This document shows positions 39,133 to 48,685 of a DNA stretch of 64,000 bases, in pieces. Position 1 is the first letter of the stretch, and the number at the start of each line of letters is the position of its first letter. The notes below the pieces were generated by a model that did not search any database, had not been told where the DNA came from, and saw only the letters and a program-made list of their open reading frames with translations. The translations under genes were made by a program, and so were the position numbers. The DNA is from Singulisphaera sp. GP187 (GTDB lineage: Bacteria > Planctomycetota > Planctomycetia > Isosphaerales > Isosphaeraceae), in assembly GCF_900129635.1 (NCBI RefSeq), contig NZ_FSRB01000002.1, positions 400,727 through 464,726 of the forward strand. Direction: 5' to 3'.

Positions 39133-39891
39133 ATGTCATCGCAAGCCAAAGTCGCGTTCATCACCGGGGCGAACAAGGGGATCGGGCTGGAGACGGCTCG
39201 GGGGCTTGGGCAGTTGGGGATCGCCGTCGTCATCGGCAGTCGCGACGAGGCGAAGGGACGCGCCGCCGCCGAGACGCTCCGTGCCGAAGGGATCGAGAAC
39301 GTCGAGGCCGTCCGGTTCGACGTGACCAAGCCGGAGGATCACCAGGAGATCGCCCGATACCTTGAGGAACACCACGGCAAGCTCGACATCCTGGTGAACA
39401 ATGCGGGTGTCATGCTCGACGAAGTCAAATTTGTGGCCCAAGGCGGGTTTAACTCCACGTCCACGGTGACGCCCGAGATTCTTCAGAAGACGTTTGAGAC
39501 CAACTTTTTCAGTGTCGTCGCACTCACGCAGACGCTGCTACCGCTCATCCGGAAGTCAACCGCCGGGCGGATCGTCAACCTCTCGAGCATCCTCGGGTCG
39601 CTGACGTTTCACTCCGACCCGAAATCACCGATCTACGGCATGAAGGGGTTCGCCTACGACGCTTCGAAGACGGCTCTCAACGCGTTCACCGTCCACCTGG
39701 CCCATGAGCTGCGTGAGACGCCGATCAAGGTGAACTCCGCCCATCCCGGCTGGGTGAAGACGGACATGGGCGGCTCGGCGGCCCCGATGGAAGTCTCCGA
39801 GGGGGGCAAGACGAGCGTGCTGTTGGCGACCCTGCCCGCCGACGGGCCGTCCGGCGGCTATTCCCACCTCGGAGAGACACTGCCCTGGTGA
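39133..39891 (+). CDS. Short-chain dehydrogenase/reductase (SDR)
   Basis: 252 residues from the ATG at 39133, with AGGAG 7 nt upstream. Rossmann motif TGANKGIG at residues 12-19, NNAG, and the catalytic pair YDASK. It resembles the carbonyl-reductase-like SDRs (FITGANKGIGLETARGLGQLG, then HPGWVKTDMGG near the C terminus), which use NADPH to reduce small carbonyl compounds. An Arg/Lys after the first strand (GSRDEAK) favours NADP(H). Divergent from the MarR gene, which probably represses it, so it may be an inducible detoxification enzyme. The substrate is unknown. Confidence 0.9.
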   Translation: MSSQAKVAFITGANKGIGLETARGLGQLGIAVVIGSRDEAKGRAAAETLRAEGIENVEAVRFDVTKPEDHQEIARYLEEHHGKLDILVNNAGVMLDEVKFVAQGGFNSTSTVTPEILQKTFETNFFSVVALTQTLLPLIRKSTAGRIVNLSSILGSLTFHSDPKSPIYGMKGFAYDASKTALNAFTVHLAHELRETPIKVNSAHPGWVKTDMGGSAAPMEVSEGGKTSVLLATLPADGPSGGYSHLGETLPW

Positions 39892-40298
39892 AGTGTCGGG
39901 AGCCACCTTCAGGCACAACCTGGCGAATGAGCCGGCACGGCGGGAAGCGCCACCGGCTCTGGCTTCATCAATTGTTTGAACCCGCGGAGGACTTGCAACT
40001 CGGTCGCTCGCAGGCAGGGTGGTCGTCGTGCAATGGAACGCCAGGCTGTCGAGTGTTGATGATGTCTGACGCGGGCTACAGACCAAGAAGGCTTGTATTG
40101 TGTTCTCGAACTTGGAATTCTATTGGTGCAAGCTCGGTTGCGACTTCGCTTCGGCTTGGTTCGCTCTTGCGAATTGGTCGTGTTCGTTTGTGTCGTGTCG
40201 ACGCGGAACGAAAGCGGGGACTCACACTCGGTCCGGGTGGCCCTGGATTGTGAGTTCGCCTCAGGGAAGTGTGTGTGAGTGAGTGAGGAGAGTTTCCG
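39892..40298. other. Intergenic region, nothing recognised
   Basis: 407 bp between the dehydrogenase and the first membrane protein. No gene, hairpin or known repeat was seen. Confidence 0.5.
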
Positions 40299-41888
40299 TT
40301 GTCGATGACACAGGCTCTCTTTGTCTTGACGAATCTGGTGGCCATAGGGTGGGGGGGCCTGCTCTATCGCGGCTCGATCGGCCGGCCGATCTGGGAGCGG
40401 CTCGGGGTTGCGGCGCTCCCGTTCCTTGGCGGTACGGTCGTCTGGCATTGGGTCGTGAGCATTGCCTTTCAGTCGATGGCAAGCTTCTGGAACGGAATGC
40501 GACTGGCGCCCGCGATTGGCCTGCTGCACGGATACAGGCTCTATTATCCGGCCACGGAAGGGCCGATCAACGGCTGGATTTATGGGCCGATCTCTGCGGT
40601 GGCCTACTTGCCGGCGGCCTTGCTGAGCAACGCGGGCGGCCAGCTCTTGGTGGCCCGCGGCCTCAGCCTCGTCTATTACCATGGGCCGGCGGCCTGGCTC
40701 CTGCTCCGAAGTGACGAGGGGCGCAAGGGGTGGCCCGGCCTGGGCGAAGTCCTGCTCTTCTTGACCTTTGTTCTTTTGGCGACCAACTCGCACGGCTTGC
40801 GCTACAGCGCGACGGAAGTGCATGCCGATGCGCCGACACTGGCCCTGGCGGCCTTGGCGGTCGCGCTGATGGTTCGGGGCGGGGGCGGACGGAATCCCAG
40901 GACTTGCTCGCTTGCGTTGATCCTGGCGGTCCTGGCCGTCTGGTCCAAGCAACTCACGATCCCGCTCCTACTTGTCGTGCTGCCCGCTTATGCCTTGGCG
41001 ACGGGGGCGCTCAAAAACCCGTTCCGTTCTCTGCTCCCCGGGATCGTGGGCGGGTTGGCGATTACTTTGGTCCTCTTCTACGTTTTCGACCCGACTAGTC
41101 TCCTCTTGAATATCGTGGTGGTTCCGGGCCGCCATCGGTTTCGAGCCAAAACGTTGGTGGACTTCCTCTATCCGCTGGTCGTGCTCCAGGAAAAGCACGC
41201 GCCCTTGTTCTTCCTGTTTGCGGTCGGTGGACTGGCCCGGATTGCGCTGCCGAGCGCAGGGGGGGAACGGCGCGATCGCGGTTGGATTCTGTTTCTGATT
41301 GCGGGGCTGGCTGAGCTTCCGTTCTCCATCATGGGCTACTTCGGAGAAGGCGGTAATGAAAATAGTATGTCGTTTAGTTTTTATTTTTTGACGTTGGGAA
41401 CCCTCTTGATGCTCAAGCCGCTGGTCGGCTCGGGACGTGAGACGGAACCGAGGCCAACCTACGGGGTTTGGTATCTGGTCATCGGTCTGAGCCTGATGTT
41501 GGCCACGTTTGAGGTCGAGACTCTGGGGAACGCGCTCATCCACCGCAAGGGGGCCTGGCAAGACTCCGTCGTGGCCGAGCGGTTCATCCGCGCCCATCCC
41601 GGGGAGGTTTACTTCCCCTGCAATCCGGAAGCCCACCTTGCCGCCGAGGGGATGCTCTACCACACCGAAGACGGGATCAACGGTCGAGCCTATTCCGGAA
41701 TCATGACGAGCTCCGACCACTTCTTCCGACACATTCCGCCCCGCACCCGGCTCGTCTGCTATCCCCAGAACGCCGCGGGGCAGGCCCGCGTTGGGGCGAT
41801 GACCTATTTGAAGGACTTTCACAAGACGGACCTGGCCGAGCTGCCGAATTGGGCTTGCTTCGAACGCGATTCCGGCGCGACTAGGTGA
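40299..41888 (+). CDS. Polytopic membrane protein, GT-C glycosyltransferase-like
   Basis: 529 residues from a TTG at 40299. The paralogue downstream shares TTG-TCG-AT-ACACAG at the same place, and GAGGAG lies about 9 nt upstream; an ATG at 40305 is the alternative. About ten membrane helices, for example VLLATNS, LALAALAVALMV, IPLLLVVLPAYALATGAL, GIVGGLAITLVLFYVF. The loop LYYPATEGPINGWIYGPISAVAYLPAALL has the Tyr/Pro-rich pattern of GT-C type enzymes that use polyprenyl-linked sugars. The C-terminal roughly 85 residues form a soluble part (HPGEVYFPCNPEAHLAAEGMLYH). The enzymatic call is tentative. First of a tandem pair. Confidence 0.65.
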   Translation: MSMTQALFVLTNLVAIGWGGLLYRGSIGRPIWERLGVAALPFLGGTVVWHWVVSIAFQSMASFWNGMRLAPAIGLLHGYRLYYPATEGPINGWIYGPISAVAYLPAALLSNAGGQLLVARGLSLVYYHGPAAWLLLRSDEGRKGWPGLGEVLLFLTFVLLATNSHGLRYSATEVHADAPTLALAALAVALMVRGGGGRNPRTCSLALILAVLAVWSKQLTIPLLLVVLPAYALATGALKNPFRSLLPGIVGGLAITLVLFYVFDPTSLLLNIVVVPGRHRFRAKTLVDFLYPLVVLQEKHAPLFFLFAVGGLARIALPSAGGERRDRGWILFLIAGLAELPFSIMGYFGEGGNENSMSFSFYFLTLGTLLMLKPLVGSGRETEPRPTYGVWYLVIGLSLMLATFEVETLGNALIHRKGAWQDSVVAERFIRAHPGEVYFPCNPEAHLAAEGMLYHTEDGINGRAYSGIMTSSDHFFRHIPPRTRLVCYPQNAAGQARVGAMTYLKDFHKTDLAELPNWACFERDSGATR

Positions 41889-42015
41889 GAGCCGATGCCA
41901 CGGTCCAAAACCGGGCCGCAGACGCGATGCGGTCGAAGTCGGGATTTTAACGCATCAAAATTCAGTTGAATTCTTGGAAAACAGACATATTTTATTTTTT
42001 TTGAGAGAAAGTAAG

Positions 42016-43458
42016 TTGTCGATTACACAGGTTCTCTTCTTCTTGACGTGTCTGTTTTTCGTCGGGTTGGGGATCTTGTACGGCCGCCGCTCGACCGACC
42101 GACCGATCTGGGAACGGCTCGGGATTGCGGCGCTTCCGTTCCTCGGTTGCACCGTGGCCTGGCACTGGGTGGTGAGCCTCACCTTTCAAGCGAGATCGAG
42201 CTTCTGGAGCAAAGAGAGTTTGGCGGCCGCGATGGGCCTGTCGTACGGATACGGCCTCTCTTACCCGACTCCGGTGGGACCGCTCGGTGACATGATCGAT
42301 GGGCCGGTCTCAACGCTGGCCTATTGGCCTGTGGTTTTCTTGGGCCATTCGGGCTTCCAGATTCTGGTGACCCGCGGCTTGAGCCTGTGCTATTACTACG
42401 GGCCGGCGGCCTGGCTCCTGCTCCGTAACGAGGAACGCCTTGGCGGACGGGAGTGGGACCAGGACCAAGACGAGGACCAGAGGCGGAGCCGGCCCCGTCT
42501 GGGATCGCTCTTGCTGTTCATCGCGTTCGTGCTCTTGACGACCAACTTCCGCGCGTTGCGATTCAGCCCGACCGAGGTGCACGCCGATTCGCCTGCGCTG
42601 GCCCTGGCGGTCTTGGCCGTTGTGCTGATGGTCCGGGGCGGCGGCGGGCAAAATCCCTGGACCGGCTCGCTCGCGTTGATCCTGGCGGTGCTGGCCGTCT
42701 GGGCGCAGCAACTCACGGTGCCACTCCTGCTGATCGTGCTGCCTGCTTATGCCTTGGTGACGGGGGCACGCACGAGCCTGTATCGGTTGGTCGTTCCCGG
42801 GTTCGTCGGTGGGTTGGCGCTCACCCTGATCTTTTTGACTGCCTTTGACTGGCAGTGGCTTGGGTTCGGGGGCGGAGTCCCCTCTCTGGCGACTCCGCTT
42901 TGGGGCAAAGGCTGGGTGAACTTCCTCGCTCCGCTGATCGTGTTCCAGGAACGGCATGCGTCCTTGCTTTTCCTGCTGGCCGTCGGGTTCGTGGGCCGGA
43001 TCGGGGCGCTGTGCGATGACCAGGCCGGTTCGCGCGCGGCGTCGGCGCGGTTTCAGCGCGGCGACGCCGACTGGATCGTGTTCCTGATCGTGGGGTTGGC
43101 CGAACTCCCGTTCTCCGTTCTCGGCGGTTTCGGGGGTGTCGCCAATGGGCACACGATGGCGTTCAGCCTCTATTTTCTGAGCCTGGGATCGCTTCTGATG
43201 CTCAAGCCTCTGCTTGGCTTAGGCGGAGGAGGCGGGCAGGAGCAGGAGCCAACCCGTGACCTTTACCCGTGGAGCTGGTATCTGATCATCGGCCTGAATC
43301 TGATGTTGGCGACGATTCAAGACGAGGCCCTGGGGATCGCGCTCGTCGACCGCAAGGGGACCGGGCGAGCGACCGTCGTGGCCGAGTGGTCCCCGCCGCT
43401 ACTGCCTCCTTGTTCACCAGGTCCCCGCGCGTTACACTCCCCTCCACCGCGTGTTTGA
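42016..43458 (+). CDS. Tandem paralogue of the membrane protein, C-terminally truncated
   Basis: About 480 residues, using the TTG at 42016 that aligns with the start of the upstream copy; an in-frame TTG at 41974 would add 14 residues. The two proteins align throughout, for example RPIWERLGIAALPFLG, TVAWHWVVS, TRGLSLCYYYGPAAWLLL, EVHADSPALALAVLAV, LAELPFSVLG. At residue 460 the match stops after VVAEW, and the end reads SPPLLPPCSPGPRALHSPPPRV. The soluble C-terminal part of the first copy is therefore missing. It may be a decayed duplicate or a functional shortened form. Confidence 0.65.
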   Translation: MSITQVLFFLTCLFFVGLGILYGRRSTDRPIWERLGIAALPFLGCTVAWHWVVSLTFQARSSFWSKESLAAAMGLSYGYGLSYPTPVGPLGDMIDGPVSTLAYWPVVFLGHSGFQILVTRGLSLCYYYGPAAWLLLRNEERLGGREWDQDQDEDQRRSRPRLGSLLLFIAFVLLTTNFRALRFSPTEVHADSPALALAVLAVVLMVRGGGGQNPWTGSLALILAVLAVWAQQLTVPLLLIVLPAYALVTGARTSLYRLVVPGFVGGLALTLIFLTAFDWQWLGFGGGVPSLATPLWGKGWVNFLAPLIVFQERHASLLFLLAVGFVGRIGALCDDQAGSRAASARFQRGDADWIVFLIVGLAELPFSVLGGFGGVANGHTMAFSLYFLSLGSLLMLKPLLGLGGGGGQEQEPTRDLYPWSWYLIIGLNLMLATIQDEALGIALVDRKGTGRATVVAEWSPPLLPPCSPGPRALHSPPPRV

Positions 43459-43539
43459 ATTCCCGTTCGATTCGTCTGTTCTTGTCCGGTGTTGAAGGCT
43501 CGGGCGGGTCGTTCTCCTGGGGCGAGAGGATCCGTGACC

Positions 43540-43821
43540 ATGGCCTGGATCAGAATCGGCAAGCGCACGATCAATATCGAGAACATCGCTCAATTTGTCG
43601 TCGAGCAAGAGGATATCGTTCTCATCTCGATGGTCGGCGATCCGGGGAAGAACCCGATCCGATTCGAAGGCGAAGAGGCGAAGGCCGTGCGCGAGTTCAT
43701 CGACGGTGGCAAGTTAGGGGAAGTCATGAGGGTCTTCGTCCCGCCCCGAGAGAAAACCGAACTCGATGAAGTGCTCGCCCGGAGAAAACGCACGATTCGG
43801 GGCGGAGAGACCGGGATCTGA
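43540..43821 (+). CDS. Small conserved-looking protein, function unknown
   Basis: 93 residues from the ATG at 43540. The sequence alternates strands and a helix: WIRIGKRTINIENIAQFVVEQED, IVLISMVGDPGKNPIRFEGEEAKAVREFIDGG, then a charged tail (REKTELDEVLARRKRTIRGG). This looks like a small PH-like or beta-rich cytosolic domain. I do not know the family. GAGAGGA lies about 10 nt upstream. It stands between the truncated membrane protein and the GT4 gene. Confidence 0.6.
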   Translation: MAWIRIGKRTINIENIAQFVVEQEDIVLISMVGDPGKNPIRFEGEEAKAVREFIDGGKLGEVMRVFVPPREKTELDEVLARRKRTIRGGETGI

Positions 43822-44317
43822 AGCCGAGGTAGCCGAGCCCTGCGTTCGTTGCGAGTGCCATCGGGGCCGAGGGCGTCCCAGGCTTGCAAAACGCTTCGGT
43901 TGCCCATCAGGAAAGTCATGTTCTTGAAGGTTCTCACGGGCATGGCTTTTCTCAAGTCTCCAGCGGTTGTTGTTTGCAATGCACTCAAGTCCTCCTGTTG
44001 AGTCCTGTGAGATCCTGCCTGGATAAGGCGGGCACTTGTTTTTATTGTTTTTAGGCGATATGGCTAGGTAAGTTGGTTTGATCTGCTGATCGTTGTCCTT
44101 CTTGATTTTCTGATGGATGGCCGTGGCACCCTCTGGCCTGCACGAAATCCAAAGGAGGACCACGTCCACCTTTGTTGCGATCATGGCGTGGCCGTTTTAT
44201 TTGGAGAGCGGACGGGGTCGAGGTGTGGTATCGTGGGGGGGTGGAAGAGTCTACGGGCTCTCCCCGAACGATCTCCCGGAGCGAGCCCGGGCCGGCCCAT
44301 TATGAGCCCCCTCTTCC
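43822..44317. other. Intergenic region upstream of the GT4 gene
   Basis: 496 bp without a gene on either strand. It probably includes the promoter of the GT4-GH130 pair. No motif was recognised. Confidence 0.5.
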
Positions 44318-46591
44318 ATGCGCGACTCCGATATCAAGAAGATTGCGTTCGTCGGTGATTATCTCCCTCGTAAGTGCGGAATCGCTACGTTTACACATGA
44401 CATGCATGCCTCGGTGGCGACCCAGTTTCCGGACGCCGAGTGCTTCGTGGTGCCGGTCAACGACCGCCCCGAGGGGTACGACTATCCGCCCGAGGTCCGC
44501 TTCGAGATCGATGAGCAGGACCTGGACAGCTACCTGAGGGCGGCCGACTTCCTGAATTTCGCGAACACGGACGTCGTCTGCCTCCAGCACGAGTACGGGA
44601 TCTTCGGCGGCCCGGCCGGCAGCCATATCCTCGGCCTGCTGCGGGACCTGCGGATGCCGGTTGTGACCACCTTGCACACCGTGCTCCGCGAACCCGACGG
44701 CGACCAGCGTCGCGTCTTGATGCGACTGGTGAATCTGTCCGCTCGCGTCGTGGTGATGACCGAGCGTGCCCGCACCTTTCTCCAGGAAATCTACGGCATC
44801 CCCGAGGCCAAGATCGACCTGATCGCGCACGGCATTCCCGACACGCCGTTCGTCGACCCGAACCCCTATAAGGACCAGTTCGGCGTTGAGGGTCGGCTGG
44901 TGGCGCTCACGTTCGGACTGCTCTCGCCCAACAAGGGGATCGAGCATATGCTCCGGGCCGTGCCCGAGATCCTCAAGCAGTTCCCCAACTTCGTTTACAT
45001 TGTCCTGGGAGCGACCCATCCGGACCTGGTCCGCGAGCACGGCGAACGGTATCGACTGAGTCTGGAGCGTTTGGCACGCGACCTGGGTATCAAGAATCAT
45101 GTGATCTTTTACAACCGATTCGTTGAACTCAACCAGTTGACCAAGTTCATTCGCGCGGCCGATATCTACGTGACTCCGTACCTCAATCCTGCGCAGATCA
45201 CCTCGGGCACGCTAGCCTACTCGTTCGGCTGCGGCAAGGCGATCGTCTCGACGCCGTACTGGCATGCCGAAGAACTGCTGGCCGAGGGCCGTGGGGTGAT
45301 CGTGCCGTTCGCCGACTCGCAGGCGCTGGCGCGGGAGATCTGCGCGTTGCTGCGTGACGAGCCTCGTCGCCTTGAAATGTGCAAAAATGCTTATGATTTA
45401 GGCCGGGAGATGATCTGGACGCGTTCCGCCCACCACTACATGGACGCATTCCAGCGGGCGCGCCACGGGCGTCAGGATCAGCCCTTCCGGCCGCTGGCGG
45501 TCCGGACGCTGGCCGAGCAGCAGTCCGAGCGGCCGCTCTGGCGGCTCGACCACCTCTCGCGGATGACCGACTCGACCGGGATGTTCCAGCATGCCACCTA
45601 CACGATCCCCAATTTTGCCGAGGGGTACTGCACCGACGATAATGCGCGGGCCTTGTTGCTGACCGTGCTGCTGGGCGAGCTCGGCCACGACGGGTTGGAG
45701 GTCAGGCGGATCGCCACCACCACGGCGGCCTTTCTTCAGGCGGCCTTCGATCATGAGCGGAAACGGTTCCGCAACTTCATGAGCTTCGACCGCCATTGGC
45801 TTGAGAAGGTGGGGTCGGAGGATTCCCACGGGCGGGCCGTCTGGGCGCTGGGCGTCTGCGTCGGCCGGTCGCACCGGTCGGACTTGCCCGCCTGGGCGGC
45901 CTCGTACTTCGAGCTGGCGCTCCCCCCGTTGCCGGAGATGACCTCGCCTCGAGCCTGGGCGTTCGGCTTGCTGGGCATTCACGAGTATCTCCAGCGGTTC
46001 AGCGGCGATCGCTTCACCGGCCAGATCCGCGACGCGCTGACCACCCTGCTCATTGACTTGTACGACCGCACGGCCACGCCCGATTGGCCCTGGTTCGAAG
46101 AGATCCTGGCCTACGACAATGCCCGCCTGCCGCACGCCCTGATTGCCGTCGGCCGCGATGGCGGTAATCCGCGTGCCTTGGAGATCGGCCTGCGGGCCTT
46201 GACCTGGCTCGTCGAAGTCCAGCGCGCTCCGCAAGGCCATTTTCGGGCGATCGGCTGTCACGGTTTCTATCGCAAGGGGCAGACGCCGGCCCGGTTCGAC
46301 CAGCAGCCGATCGAGGCCGCCGCGACGGTCGCCGCCTGTCTGGAGGCGTACCGAGCCACCCAGGAACCGCACTGGGTGAATGAGGCCCGCTCCTCCTTCG
46401 AATGGTTCCTCGGTCGCAATGACCTCGGCCTGGAGCTGTACGACCCCGGGTCGGGCGGCTGTTGCGACGGTCTCCAGGAGGATCGGATCAACCGCAACCA
46501 GGGGGCCGAGTCCACGCTCGCGTTCCTCCTTTCGCTTGCCGAGATGAACCTGCTGGAAAGTTCACTGGCGGCATTTCGCCAGGCGCGGTAG
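44318..46591 (+). CDS. GT4 glycosyltransferase fused to an all-helical C-terminal domain
   Basis: 757 residues. Residues 1-390 are a GT-B fold family 4 enzyme: IAFVGDYLPRKCGIATFT (acceptor side), LQHEYGIFGGPAG, GLLSPNKGIEHMLRAVP, YVTPYLNPAQITSGTLAYSFGCGKAIVSTPYWHAEELL (donor-binding E-x7-E-type region). Residues 420-750 form a separate helical part with repeated W/H-rich segments, like an (alpha/alpha)6 toroid: GYCTDDNARALLLTVLLGE, FRNFMSFDRHWLEKVGSEDSHGRAVWALG, WFEEILAYDNARLPHALIAVG, DQQPIEAAATVAACLEAY. This fusion is typically found beside GH130 genes, as here (70-bp gap). It probably adds mannose-type sugars, with trimming or phosphorolysis by the partner. Cytosolic; no signal peptide. Confidence 0.88.
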   Translation: MRDSDIKKIAFVGDYLPRKCGIATFTHDMHASVATQFPDAECFVVPVNDRPEGYDYPPEVRFEIDEQDLDSYLRAADFLNFANTDVVCLQHEYGIFGGPAGSHILGLLRDLRMPVVTTLHTVLREPDGDQRRVLMRLVNLSARVVVMTERARTFLQEIYGIPEAKIDLIAHGIPDTPFVDPNPYKDQFGVEGRLVALTFGLLSPNKGIEHMLRAVPEILKQFPNFVYIVLGATHPDLVREHGERYRLSLERLARDLGIKNHVIFYNRFVELNQLTKFIRAADIYVTPYLNPAQITSGTLAYSFGCGKAIVSTPYWHAEELLAEGRGVIVPFADSQALAREICALLRDEPRRLEMCKNAYDLGREMIWTRSAHHYMDAFQRARHGRQDQPFRPLAVRTLAEQQSERPLWRLDHLSRMTDSTGMFQHATYTIPNFAEGYCTDDNARALLLTVLLGELGHDGLEVRRIATTTAAFLQAAFDHERKRFRNFMSFDRHWLEKVGSEDSHGRAVWALGVCVGRSHRSDLPAWAASYFELALPPLPEMTSPRAWAFGLLGIHEYLQRFSGDRFTGQIRDALTTLLIDLYDRTATPDWPWFEEILAYDNARLPHALIAVGRDGGNPRALEIGLRALTWLVEVQRAPQGHFRAIGCHGFYRKGQTPARFDQQPIEAAATVAACLEAYRATQEPHWVNEARSSFEWFLGRNDLGLELYDPGSGGCCDGLQEDRINRNQGAESTLAFLLSLAEMNLLESSLAAFRQAR

Positions 46592-46661
46592 TGTCCCACT
46601 GGATCCAGGGAGGGCGAGAAGGGCCGACACTCCTCGAAATTAAGGTTTCAAATCCACCGAC

Positions 46662-48113
46662 ATGGACGTTAAACGCACCGGGATTATCCTCAAGCCGTCC
46701 AACTCACGCGTTGTCATCCGACCGTTTGAGGTGGCCAACGAAAACCGGATCGAGAAGATCATCGCCCGCGTCTCGTCCCTCTCCGAGGAGGAGGTCGAGG
46801 CCGTCCTGATGAACGTGAGGCAGGAGTTCCACGAGCGCCATCAGCGCACCCGGGAATTCTTGCTCCACCGGTTCGATCAGGTCCAGCGCTATGCGCTGAC
46901 CGACGAAGCGCTCAGCGAGAGCCGCCGCCTGTTGATCGGGGCCTACTTCACCCAGGAATACGCCCTCGAGTCGGCCGCTCTGTTCAATCCGTCGATGGTC
47001 TTGCACCCTGATCAGTCGGGCTTGCCCGAGGGGTGGTGCCGATTCATCCTCAGCCTGAGGGCCACCGGCGAGGGCCATATCTCGTCGATCACGTTCCGCT
47101 CCGGCGTGCTCGACGCCGAGAACCGGATCCGGATGGACGAGCCGACCCGGTTCGTCGAGGCCCCGGAGATGGTGCCCAACGCCCTTTACCAGAAGCCCCT
47201 CTTCTACCGCAAGCTCATCGAGCTGGGGACCAACGGCCCCCTGACCGACCAGGTGATGGCCGCCTTGGGCGACCATTTCACGCTCAGCGAACTGGAACAC
47301 ACGATCCAGAACGTGAAGCATCACAACCGGGCACGCCAGCGCGAGTTCGAGCCGATCGCCCACACCATGGTCATGCTGGCCAAGTCCAACTACGAGATCC
47401 GGTTCAGCCCCGAGCTCGACGTCTCGGAACGGATCATCTTCCCCTCGTCCCCCACCGAGACCAATGGGATCGAGGACGCCCGGTTCGTCAAATTCACCCA
47501 CGATGACGGCCGAGTCTGCTACTACGCGACGTACACCGCGTACGACGGTCGAGTGACCCTGCCGCAGATGCTCGAGACCGAAGACTTCCTCCACTTCAGG
47601 GTGGGCACCCTGAACGGGACGGAGATCCGGAACAAGGGGTTTGCCCTGTTCCCCCGGATGATCAACGGTCTCTACGTGATGCTCTCCCGTCAGGACAACG
47701 AGAACATCTATTTGATGTATTCCGACATGCTCCACTTCTGGTACACCAAGGAGCTTGTCGCCAGGCCGACCTATCCCTGGGAGTTCGTCCAGCTCGGCAA
47801 CTGCGGCTCGCCGATCGAGACCGAGGCCGGTTGGCTGGTCCTGACCCACGGCGTCGGGCCGATGCGCAAGTACGCCATGGGGGCCATGCTGCTCGATCTC
47901 AATAACCCGACCCGCGTGATCGGGCGACTGGCGACCCCCCTCCTGGAACCGAACGCCAACGAACGCGAAGGCTACGTCCCGAACGTCGTCTACAGTTGCG
48001 GTGCGCTACCGCATGGCCGTGAACTGATCATCCCCTACGCCATGTCCGACTACGCCAGCACCTTCGCCACCGTGGCGATCGACGACGTGCTCAACGCCAT
48101 GACCCGCCCCTGA
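46662..48113 (+). CDS. GH130-family mannoside phosphorylase/mannosidase
   Basis: 483 residues, no signal peptide. It is longer than simple GH130 phosphorylases because of a helical N-terminal part (residues 1-150). The propeller body shows the family hallmarks NGIEDARFVKF (the conserved Asp region), YYATYTAYDG, NKGFALFPRMINGLYVMLSRQDNENIYLMYS, WEFVQLGNCGSPIETEAGWLVLTHGVG, LEPNANEREGYVPNVVYSCG. GH130 enzymes phosphorolyse or hydrolyse beta-mannosides (1,2 or 1,4). Which one cannot be read here. It follows the GT4 fusion gene by 70 bp, so they are an operon, and a joint role in making or recycling a mannose-containing polymer is likely. Confidence 0.9.
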   Translation: MDVKRTGIILKPSNSRVVIRPFEVANENRIEKIIARVSSLSEEEVEAVLMNVRQEFHERHQRTREFLLHRFDQVQRYALTDEALSESRRLLIGAYFTQEYALESAALFNPSMVLHPDQSGLPEGWCRFILSLRATGEGHISSITFRSGVLDAENRIRMDEPTRFVEAPEMVPNALYQKPLFYRKLIELGTNGPLTDQVMAALGDHFTLSELEHTIQNVKHHNRARQREFEPIAHTMVMLAKSNYEIRFSPELDVSERIIFPSSPTETNGIEDARFVKFTHDDGRVCYYATYTAYDGRVTLPQMLETEDFLHFRVGTLNGTEIRNKGFALFPRMINGLYVMLSRQDNENIYLMYSDMLHFWYTKELVARPTYPWEFVQLGNCGSPIETEAGWLVLTHGVGPMRKYAMGAMLLDLNNPTRVIGRLATPLLEPNANEREGYVPNVVYSCGALPHGRELIIPYAMSDYASTFATVAIDDVLNAMTRP

Positions 48114-48128
48114 GCCAAGGGGCTGGCG

Positions 48129-48184
48129 ACCGCGGTTTACCGGCGGGTCGCGCAAGTGGCCGCCGGTTTCAGCCCCAACAGGCC
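48129..48184. repeat. Truncated left end of the MITE-like family
   Basis: CCGCGGTTTACCGGCGGGTCGCGC followed by CCGGTTTCAGCCCCAACA matches the first about 55 bp of the element at 16366, then the similarity ends. It lies just behind the GH130 stop and before the AbiEii remnant. Confidence 0.65.
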
Positions 48185-48685
48185 GACTCATGGTGATCTG
48201 GTGACGTAAACTCACGAAGTCGATCCGACCGCCGGAAGTCGGTGATTCACCCACTGATAACGCCGTTGATTGCGCGCTCGATTTTCCGCAGGATTTCGAG
48301 CAGGAGCTCGAACGCCGGTGGCTCGCCGAAGATCATTTCTTGCATCTTTCGGTAGTCCTGCTCCAACTCCGTCAGACGGGCGTCCCGCGGCACGATTCGG
48401 AGTGTGCCCGGCTTTGCGTCCCCGTACCGCGCCCATGCCGCCGGGAAAAACACTTCCTTGTGCCGGGCGACCTTCAGCAACAGGTCGGTGTCTTTGACAG
48501 CAGCCTTTCCCAACGCGTGCTCGTACAGCCGCACCACGTCATAGTAGTGCCGCGACTGCCGATCGCGGAACTTCTTTTCCGCTGGGGCGTGGTGCCACAT
48601 GTGCAACACCGTTGCTTTCTCCCAAAACGTCCGCTCGGCGGCCAGGGCGAGGACTTTGCATCCCGACTCTTTGAGGCATCCGGCA

